A stretch of 24,607 nt of DNA from Thermoleophilia bacterium. GTDB taxonomy: Bacteria > Actinomycetota > Thermoleophilia > Gaiellales > SKUG01. Within the stretch, counting starts at the first letter, position 1. Each line of letters starts with the position of its first letter. The notes beneath the pieces are model-generated. The model did no database searches, was not told the origin of the DNA, and saw nothing but the letters and a program-made list of their open reading frames with translations. The stretch is taken from NCBI GenBank assembly GCA_025964455.1, contig JAOPYU010000272.1:1-24607 (forward strand), written 5' to 3'. Shown piece by piece: positions 7,876-14,147 of this stretch. The translations under genes and the position numbers were made by a program.

Positions 7876-9158
7876 GCGGCATCTCCGGTCTGGGTGGCGG
7901 CGCCGCCGACCCGGCGAACGTCGAGCTCGTCCCAGGTCGGCAGCAGCACCTTGCGCGCCGCCTTGCGACGCACGATCTCGAGCTCCGGCGCGCCGTCGAG
8001 GATCGCCGTGAGCACGGTCTGCATCTCCCGCATCGCGAGCGCGTAGCCGAGGCAGAAGTGCGGTCCCGCGCCGAACCAGATGAGCCGCAGCTCGCGCGGG
8101 ATCTCACGCGAGATGTCGAAGTCCGTGCCGCGCTCGATGACGCGCCGGTCCTGGATCGCCCGGGCCCACGCGATCAGGACCAGCTCGTCCTTCCTGATGT
8201 GCCTGCCGTGGAACTCGAAGTCCGATGCACTCGTGCGCGTGGAGACCGGCACCGGCGTCGCGCAGCGCAGGCCCTCCTCGATCGCCGAATCCAACATCGT
8301 GCGATCACGCTGGAGCCGCTTCCACTGCTTCGTGTCCATGAGCATGCCGAGGATCCGCACCAGCGCCGTCGACGTCGTCTCCGTGCCGGCGATCAGCAGC
8401 ATGCCGACGACGCCGCGCGTCTCCTCGAGGTCGAACCCCAGCTCGCGCAGTCGCCCCGGGATCGTGTCCTCCGGACCGTCGGCGTGCACCTCGTCGATGC
8501 CGTGCACGATCTCCTCGAACACCGCCTTCGCCGCGGCCACCTCGCGCTCGTCCAGCTCCTTCATGTCAGTCGGTACCATGCCGACGAGGCGCTGGCCGAG
8601 CTTGTACATCTCGCGAGCACGCTTCTCGCGCGCCTCGCCCTCGAGCCGCAGCCCGACCATGTGCACCATCATCGTGCCGGTCACGCGGCGGGCGAGCAGG
8701 GTCGCATCGATCGTCCTGCCGGCCCGCAGGTCAGCCGTCACCTCCGCGGCGATGGGCGCGAGCGCGCGATCGGCGAGGTCGTTCACGTACTTCGGGGTGA
8801 AGAGCCCCTGCAGCCGACGCCGAAGCGCGACGTGGTCGGGGCCCTCCATGTTGAGGAGCGCCGTCTTGCCCATCACCTGCGTGAGCAGCGCTCCGGCGCT
8901 CTTGGGCCCGTCCTTGCGGAAGCGCTCGCTGTCGACCGCCGCCTCGCGGCACGCCACTGCGCCGGTGATCACGTAGCCGAGCCGCGGGATCCGCACGACG
9001 TCCTTGCGATTGCGCACGACCATGTGGAGCAGGAACCACGCGAGCGGCCGCGACGCGGCGAGCAGGCGCAAGGTCGACCAGCGCTTCCTGAGCGCCGACG
9101 GGTTCCAGTCGACGACGGGCGTGCTCGCTGGCGGCGCTATGGTGGAGCTGTCAGGCAT
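7872..9158 (-). CDS. Cytochrome P450 (proximal gene of the Ole-like operon)
   Basis: The protein has 428 residues from ATG 9158. The haem loop is FGAGPHFCLG with Cys369, the I-helix motif is AGTETT, and the K-helix ExxR is EGLR. It is complete and probably active, needing external redox partners. GTG 9188 is an in-frame upstream alternative lying 10 nt after the thiolase stop; I prefer ATG 9158 because the paralogue at 3119-4369 has an N-terminus of similar length. Its stop overlaps the AMP-ligase start, so it is expressed with the biosynthetic genes. Sequence shared with the distal P450 throughout suggests duplication within the cluster and perhaps two oxidations on one scaffold, but substrate and position are unknown. 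Confidence 0.94.
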   Translation of the reverse strand: MPDSSTIAPPASTPVVDWNPSALRKRWSTLRLLAASRPLAWFLLHMVVRNRKDVVRIPRLGYVITGAVACREAAVDSERFRKDGPKSAGALLTQVMGKTALLNMEGPDHVALRRRLQGLFTPKYVNDLADRALAPIAAEVTADLRAGRTIDATLLARRVTGTMMVHMVGLRLEGEAREKRAREMYKLGQRLVGMVPTDMKELDEREVAAAKAVFEEIVHGIDEVHADGPEDTIPGRLRELGFDLEETRGVVGMLLIAGTETTSTALVRILGMLMDTKQWKRLQRDRTMLDSAIEEGLRCATPVPVSTRTSASDFEFHGRHIRKDELVLIAWARAIQDRRVIERGTDFDISREIPRELRLIWFGAGPHFCLGYALAMREMQTVLTAILDGAPELEIVRRKAARKVLLPTWDELDVRRVGGAATQTGDAA

Positions 9159-9198
9159 GCCGAGCTTGTGTCCCCGCGGTCGATGCACCGAACCTGCG

Positions 9199-10317
9199 TT
9201 ACAGGCGCGTGGTCATCACGACCGTGCTGATGCCGGCGCCGACGCCGATCCACAGGACGTTGTCGCCCTTCTTGGCGCGGCCGGATGCGATCGCCTGCTC
9301 GAGCTGGATGGGCAGCGTCGCGCTCGCGACGTTGCCGAGCACGTCGACCGTGCGCACGACCTTTTCCTCGGGCACGCCGCTCACCATCAGGAACACGTCG
9401 AGCAGCTGGTTGCTCACCTGGTGGAAGAGCACGACGTCGTAGTCGTCGAACGACGTCCTGGTCTTCTGGAAGTGGTCCATGAGGATCTGCGGGCCGACCT
9501 CGATGAAGGCGTCCCGCAGCGCGGAGCCGTCACCCTCGAAGTAGGTCTTGTCGAGGTCGCGCGGGTTCATGCTGCCGCCGGTCGGCAGCTGGCACAGCTC
9601 CCAGTACTGGCTCGCGGCACGGAAGTCGAGCTCGCGGATGCCCGTGCCGTCGCTGCGCGACTCGAGCACGATCGCGGCCCCGGCATCGCCGAAGGTGTAG
9701 CCCGCGAACGAGTTCTTCATCTGCTCCTTGTCGCGCACGTTCCAGCGCACGGCCTCGCTCGGGCACTCGCCGGTGCACACGAGCACGCGCCGGTACTGGC
9801 CTGCCTTGATGAGCGCGTCGGCGACCTGCATGCCGTTGATGAAGGAGTTGCACGCGTTCTTGATGTCGAAGACGGCTGCCGTCGAGCCGAGCTTCGCGCT
9901 GATGATGTGCGAAGTCGCCGGCTCGACCATGTCCTGGCTCGAGGATCCGAAGATGATGAGATCCAGGTCGCCAGGTCCGATGCCGGCCATCGCCATCGCC
10001 TCGAGCGCGGCTGCGACCGCCATGTCGCTCGTGTGCTCGTCGGCGCGCTTGTAGCGACGCTCGCGCACGCCCGTCAGCTCCTCGACGATCCCGGGGCGCG
10101 GCACGAAGCCGTGCTCGGCGCTCGCCTCGGCGATCCGGCGCTCGACCTCCTCGGACGTGACGATGCGCTCGGGCAGGTACGAGGCGACCCCGGCGATCGC
10201 GGCGCGGACGGTCGGACGACCGACGCTGCGGGTGATCGTCGGGCGGGCCTGGCGCTGCAGCGTGCCACGGCGGCTCCGCGAAGGCGTTGCGGTCATAGGG
10301 TCGTCCCGTTCGTCCAT
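9199..10317 (-). CDS. OleA-like thiolase (3-ketoacyl-ACP synthase III family), head-to-head acyl condensation
   Basis: This 372-residue thiolase-fold protein has the triad Cys156 (NACNSFINGM), His299 (LFHQVS) and Asn329 (LGNVASA). Glu132, in VEPATSH 24 residues before the cysteine, fits the position of OleA Glu117, the base that distinguishes OleA from ordinary FabH; the HQVS and FINGM strings are also OleA-like. OleA joins two fatty acyl-CoAs by non-decarboxylative Claisen condensation to a beta-keto acid. I chose ATG 10317 because TAGTGT sits 8 nt upstream (10326-10331), suggesting a nearly leaderless transcript; ATG 10296 is an alternative with a weak GGGA ribosome site. It is the first gene of the minus-strand operon and is divergent from the MMPL gene. 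An ordinary FabH paralogue is the main alternative. Confidence 0.88.
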   Translation of the reverse strand: MDERDDPMTATPSRSRRGTLQRQARPTITRSVGRPTVRAAIAGVASYLPERIVTSEEVERRIAEASAEHGFVPRPGIVEELTGVRERRYKRADEHTSDMAVAAALEAMAMAGIGPGDLDLIIFGSSSQDMVEPATSHIISAKLGSTAAVFDIKNACNSFINGMQVADALIKAGQYRRVLVCTGECPSEAVRWNVRDKEQMKNSFAGYTFGDAGAAIVLESRSDGTGIRELDFRAASQYWELCQLPTGGSMNPRDLDKTYFEGDGSALRDAFIEVGPQILMDHFQKTRTSFDDYDVVLFHQVSNQLLDVFLMVSGVPEEKVVRTVDVLGNVASATLPIQLEQAIASGRAKKGDNVLWIGVGAGISTVVMTTRL

Positions 10318-10325
10318 CGCCGGCC

Positions 10326-10331
10326 ACACTA
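10326..10331 (-). promoter_or_regulatory. Candidate -10 element of the Ole-like operon
   Basis: TAGTGT on the minus strand fits TANNNT and ends 8 nt before ATG 10317. No clear -35 is visible. It lies in the 216-bp divergent spacer shared with the MMPL gene; nothing else recognisable was found there. Confidence 0.35.
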
Positions 10332-10533
10332 CCGGCGAAATCCACACGCCAGAGCATCGGGCCGACAGGTGCGGCCGTTTCATGGCCCCCCTGCGGCCAG
10401 CTGGGCTCCCCCATCGAGCCACACGCCGGTCGCGCCTCGATGACGCGCATGGGAACGCGACGCACCCCCCGCTCGATAGATCGGCGGTGAGTCCACGCGA
10501 GCGGGAAAGGGGGGCGACGCCATCTTCTGGGCC

Positions 10534-12921
10534 TTGGCATGCATGGCGGCGATCTGCGCCGTCTTCCTCCTGCGAGCACCGCGTGCACGGCCGGTCCCTG
10601 CACGGGTCGTGCCGGGTGACCAGGTCGCCACCGAGGACGGCCTCGAAGGCACGATCGTCCGCCTCGATGGATCCTTCGCCCTCGTCGATGCGGGCGACGA
10701 ACGCCTCGTGTGGGTGCGGTGTGCGGATCTCATGGTCGGCAGCGGCAGCTCGATGTCGGGGACCCTGCCCGGCGACGTCGCGATCGCTACTGGCGGCGCA
10801 CGCGCCGAATCTCCCTCCCCGGCGTCGCTTCCGGATGCCGGCGGTGGCCTCGTCAGGTTCGCCGAGGGCGTCTGGACCGCGCGCCGCACGATCGCCTGGG
10901 GCTGGCTGGTGATGGTCCTCGCGTGCATGCCGCTCGCCGCGACCGCCGAGCAGGCCTTCTCCAATGGCGGTTTCCTCGTCAAGGACGGCGAGGCGATCCG
11001 CGTGCTCGAGGAGGTGCGTGACGAGTTCCAGATGCCGGTCGCGCAGCAGGTGATGATCGTCAAGGGTCCGCTCGATCGCGCGACCCCGAAGCTCGAGGGG
11101 ATCCTGCCCGAGCTGTACCGCATCCCGTACGTGCTCAAGGTGAGCGAGCCGCGTGCATCCAACGACGGGCGCCTCGTCGCGGTGACGCTCTACTTCTCCG
11201 ACACCGACGACCGGGCGATCGACAGCTACGAGCCGATCCTCGAGACGTTCGCAGCGGGTGGCATGGGGGAGGTCCAGGTCGCGGGCAGCACCGCGACCTT
11301 CGCCGACACCAACCACCAGATGAAGCGGGACCTCGCCAAGGCGGAGTCGATCGGCACGCCCCTCGCCCTGATCGTGCTGCTCTTCGTGTTCGGCACGGTC
11401 GTGGCAGCCGTCATCCCGCTCATGGTCGGGCTGGCCTCGGTGATCATGACGCTCGCCCTGCTGCACCTGCTCTCGCTGCCGCTCGGCCTCTCGATCTTCG
11501 TCATGAACATCGCGTCGATGCTGGGCTTCGGGCTCGGGATCGACTACTCCCTGCTCGGGGTGTCACGCTTCCGCGAGGAGCTCGCACGTGGGCGCACGGT
11601 GCGCGACGCCACCATCACCACTGTGGCGACGTCTGGTCGAGCGGCAGCGATCAGTGGCGTTGCGGTCATCGCGGGCGTCGCGGCGCTGGCGGCGATCCCG
11701 CTCCCGGTGATGTTCGCCATCGCGCTCGGCGGCGTGGTGGTCGTGGCGGTGACGGTGCTCGCCTCGCTGACGCTGCTCCCGGCGGTGCTCGGGCTGCTCG
11801 GCCACAACATCGAGCGGATCAAGGTGCGGCGCGTGACGCTCGACGCGGACCCCACCTCGAGCGGCTGGTACCGCCTCGCACACCGCGTCATGAGGAAGCC
11901 GGGGCTCTCGATCTTCGGTGGCATCGCCATCCTGATGCTGCTGGCCAGCCCGACCCTCGGCGCGAAGCTCGATGTCCCGCACGACGAGGTGCTGGCCAAG
12001 GACGCACCGTCCAAGCAGGCACGCGCCGTCCTCGAGACGCGGTTCGGCGAGCACGTGGAGTCGCCCGTGATCCTGGTCCTCGACACGGCCGACGAGCGCA
12101 CGATCGAAGCGGTCGAGGCAAAGCTGCTCACCGTGCGACACATCCGGCGCACCGAGGTCATGAAGGTCGACGAGAAGCGCGGTCGCACGCTGCTGAACGC
12201 CTACGGCGACCGATCGCTCGGCAATGGCGGCGCCGCGATGCGGGACGTCGGCGAGACGGTGGCCGAACTGAAGCTCCCGGTCGACGCACTGGTGAGCGGC
12301 GTGGGCCGCGGCGAGACTGAGTTCCTCAAGGTGGTGAAGGGCGGCATGCCACGCACGCTCATCCTCATGTTCGCGTCCACGCTCGTGATCCTGACGATCG
12401 CGTTCAGGTCGCTCACGCTGCCGTTCAAGGCGATCATCCTCGACACGCTGTCGATCCTCGCCTCGCTCGGGCTGGTGATCGCGGTGTTCCAGGACGGGGT
12501 CGGCATCGAGCTGCTCGGCGCCGACGCGCTCGGCTACACCGAATCGACGGTACCGATCATTCTGTTCTGCCTGCTGTTCGGTCTCTCGATGGACTACGAG
12601 GTGTTCATGCTCGCCAAGGTGACCGAGCTGTACCAGTCGGGCCTGGACGACCGGGAGGCAACGGCGCGTGGCGTGGCAGCGACTGCACCGCTGGTGACGG
12701 GGGCCGCGCTCATCCTGATCGTGATCGGCATCGCCTTCTCGCTCACCCAGCTCGTGCTGGTCAAGCAGATCGGGTTCGGCATGGCAGTGGCGCTGGCGCT
12801 CGACGCGACCATCGTGCGCATCCTGCTGCTCCCGGCGACGATGCGGTGGCTCGGCCCCGCGAACTGGTGGCTGCCGGCGTCGCTGCAGCGACGCGTGCCC
12901 CGCGTCGAGTGGGCGCACTGA
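10534..12921 (+). CDS. MMPL/RND-family lipid exporter with N-terminal YajC-like domain
   Basis: The protein has 795 residues from TTG 10534. It begins with a short hydrophobic helix, then residues about 20-70 (PGDQVATEDGLEGTIV..., LVDAGDERLVWVRCADL) follow the YajC soluble-domain pattern. The RND part has a helix near 120-140, a periplasmic loop, five helices containing GFGLGIDYSLLGVSRFREE, a second loop and five more helices with GLSMDYEVFMLAKV. The paired Asp-Tyr motifs are the proton-relay signature of MMPL transporters, which export lipids and glycolipids. The start is unclear: AAAGGGGGG at 10506-10514 is too far from TTG 10534 or ATG 10543 but well placed for an ATC at 10522, which would complete the first helix. 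It is divergent from the Ole-like operon and is the natural candidate exporter for its product. Confidence 0.93.
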   Translation: MACMAAICAVFLLRAPRARPVPARVVPGDQVATEDGLEGTIVRLDGSFALVDAGDERLVWVRCADLMVGSGSSMSGTLPGDVAIATGGARAESPSPASLPDAGGGLVRFAEGVWTARRTIAWGWLVMVLACMPLAATAEQAFSNGGFLVKDGEAIRVLEEVRDEFQMPVAQQVMIVKGPLDRATPKLEGILPELYRIPYVLKVSEPRASNDGRLVAVTLYFSDTDDRAIDSYEPILETFAAGGMGEVQVAGSTATFADTNHQMKRDLAKAESIGTPLALIVLLFVFGTVVAAVIPLMVGLASVIMTLALLHLLSLPLGLSIFVMNIASMLGFGLGIDYSLLGVSRFREELARGRTVRDATITTVATSGRAAAISGVAVIAGVAALAAIPLPVMFAIALGGVVVVAVTVLASLTLLPAVLGLLGHNIERIKVRRVTLDADPTSSGWYRLAHRVMRKPGLSIFGGIAILMLLASPTLGAKLDVPHDEVLAKDAPSKQARAVLETRFGEHVESPVILVLDTADERTIEAVEAKLLTVRHIRRTEVMKVDEKRGRTLLNAYGDRSLGNGGAAMRDVGETVAELKLPVDALVSGVGRGETEFLKVVKGGMPRTLILMFASTLVILTIAFRSLTLPFKAIILDTLSILASLGLVIAVFQDGVGIELLGADALGYTESTVPIILFCLLFGLSMDYEVFMLAKVTELYQSGLDDREATARGVAATAPLVTGAALILIVIGIAFSLTQLVLVKQIGFGMAVALALDATIVRILLLPATMRWLGPANWWLPASLQRRVPRVEWAH

Positions 12922-12927
12922 CGCTCG

Positions 12928-13878
12928 TCAGGCGGCGACGCTGAGCGAGACCTGGCCGAGGCTCAGGCCGATCGCGCCGGCAGCGGCGCGCGACAGGTCG
13001 ATGATCCTGCCGCCCACGAACGGGCCGCGATCGTTGATGCGGACGGCGACGCTGCCGCCCGGACCCGAGACCGTCACCCACGTGCCGAACGGCAGCGACG
13101 GATGGGCGGCCGTGAAGGCATTGGGGTCGTAGTGCTCGCCGTTGGCGGTCATCTCGCCCGAGAAGGAATCGTCGTACATCGACGCGACGCCGGACTGCGT
13201 GAAGCCGATCGGCTGGGCGACCGACGAGGTGGAGCCGCCCGTGGTCGCCTCGACCGAGGTGTTCTCGGGGTGCCCGACCTTCGGCAGCAGCGGGGAATCC
13301 TGGATCGTCGCCATGTCCTCGGCGTCGCGGCGCGCGCGGGCGGCCGCGGCCTCGGCCCGGCTCAGCTGCTGACGGGCGCGACGCACCGACTTCTCGAGCC
13401 GGCGCACCTTGGCGGTGAGTCGCGCGCGGCGCTGGAGCAGCTTGGCGCGGCGCCGATCCAGCTGCTTCCACCGGCGCAGGACCCTGGAGTCGTGGCGCGC
13501 GACGTGCTCGAGGGCGTCCAACGAGTAGCCGACGTCGGACATCGACTCACCACCGGCGACGCGCTCGAGCGCACCAGCAGCGTTGCCGTGCTTGTAGATG
13601 GCGACGAGCCGTCCCTCGACCTCGGCACGCAGGCGCCGGTGATCACCACGGACGTCGCGAAGCGCGTCCCGGGTCGTGTCGAGGTCATCGCGCGCGGTCG
13701 CCAGCTGCTGCGTCTCGGCAGCGAGCCTGGTCGCCACGCGGGCGACGTCTGATGCCGAGGATTCCTGCGCTGCGGGGAGGAGCAGCGCAAGGGCGGTCAT
13801 CGTGCAGCCCATGAGCATCGCGATTCGACGCCGGGCGGTTGTCCACGGAAGCAGTCCCATGAGGAGAGGCGGAACCAT
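12928..13878 (-). CDS. Secreted coiled-coil protein with RlpA-like double-psi beta-barrel
   Basis: The protein has 316 residues. A hydrophobic signal segment at about 20-37 follows a basic RRR, with likely cleavage near AQESSAS. Residues about 43-200 are charged and helical, predicted as a long coiled coil like those of PcsB/NlpC-type wall hydrolases. The C-terminus (about 228-316) is an RlpA-like domain: [19 protein letters not shown], then PFGTWVTV, then [15 protein letters not shown]. RlpA domains bind or cleave peptidoglycan; a secreted cell-wall role is likely, but lytic activity is not proven by these motifs. ATG 13878 gives the longest form, and ATG 13818 would also leave a signal peptide. 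It converges on the MMPL gene with 6 bp between the stops. Its upstream leader has alternative hairpins and direct repeats (see separate entries). Confidence 0.88.
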   Translation of the reverse strand: MVPPLLMGLLPWTTARRRIAMLMGCTMTALALLLPAAQESSASDVARVATRLAAETQQLATARDDLDTTRDALRDVRGDHRRLRAEVEGRLVAIYKHGNAAGALERVAGGESMSDVGYSLDALEHVARHDSRVLRRWKQLDRRRAKLLQRRARLTAKVRRLEKSVRRARQQLSRAEAAAARARRDAEDMATIQDSPLLPKVGHPENTSVEATTGGSTSSVAQPIGFTQSGVASMYDDSFSGEMTANGEHYDPNAFTAAHPSLPFGTWVTVSGPGGSVAVRINDRGPFVGGRIIDLSRAAAGAIGLSLGQVSLSVAA

Positions 13879-13922
13879 AGGGAGGTCCCGGGTTTCCGGT
13901 CAAGGCCACGTTCGGTCGGAAT

Positions 13923-13950
13923 CTGGCGCCTGGACGCCAGTGCAGGCGCC
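13923..13950 (-). promoter_or_regulatory. Mutually exclusive hairpins in the rlpA-like leader
   Basis: CTGGCG (13923-13928) pairs with CGCCAG (13935-13940). The overlapping GGCGCCTG (13925-13932) pairs perfectly with CAGGCGCC (13943-13950). Both cannot form at once, which is the layout of an attenuator or RNA switch. They start 45 nt upstream of ATG 13878. GC-rich DNA yields such pairs by chance, so this is tentative. Confidence 0.3.
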
Positions 13951-13959
13951 GATTTTTCC

Positions 13960-13991
13960 GGAATCCCGCGCCGAGGCGACGAAATCCCGCG
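13960..13991. repeat. Two direct repeats GRAATCCCGCG spaced 21 bp
   Basis: GGAATCCCGCG at 13960-13970 and GAAATCCCGCG at 13981-13991 differ at one base and are 21 bp apart, two helical turns, so they lie on the same face of the DNA. CCGAGGCGA also occurs twice nearby (13971-13979 and 14004-14012). They are in the spacer between the divergent rlpA-like and 14148 genes and could be an operator. Confidence 0.45.
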
Positions 13992-14134
13992 TCGGACGCA
14001 CGGCCGAGGCGATGGCCGCATTTCTGTTGCAGACGATGCAGCATGATCAGTGCTTCGAGGATCACAATGCGGATTCCACCCCATGCATGCTCCCACGGGC
14101 GGGTGCGGGTTGGCGCACTGCATCGACGGCGTGA

Positions 14135-14140
14135 TACATA
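14135..14140 (+). promoter_or_regulatory. Possible -10 element for the gene at 14148
   Basis: TACATA lies exactly 7 nt before ATG 14148, preceded by TGA in an extended -10 style. No ribosome binding site precedes the ATG, which fits a leaderless message. Confidence 0.35.
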
Positions 14141-14147
14141 CCAGCGC

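Noticed and set aside
6394..8046. Long plus-strand open frame (550 codons) opposite the AMP-ligase
   Set aside because: It is antisense to a gene with complete ANL motifs. The translation is Arg/His/Asp-rich without recognisable domains, typical of GC-rich shadows.
10318..11466. N-terminal extension of the OleA-like open frame into the MMPL gene region
   Set aside because: The extension is antisense to the transporter, and thiolase homology begins only after about residue 35 from ATG 10317.
3119..12921. OleB-like alpha/beta hydrolase or an OleBC fusion in the cluster
   Set aside because: No open frame with a nucleophile elbow and hydrolase layout is present; the ligase is a stand-alone 546-residue protein.
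13879..14060. c-di-AMP (ydaO-type) riboswitch upstream of the rlpA-like gene
   Set aside because: I looked for the conserved GGGGAA and GCTAACC-type strings on the minus strand and did not find them.
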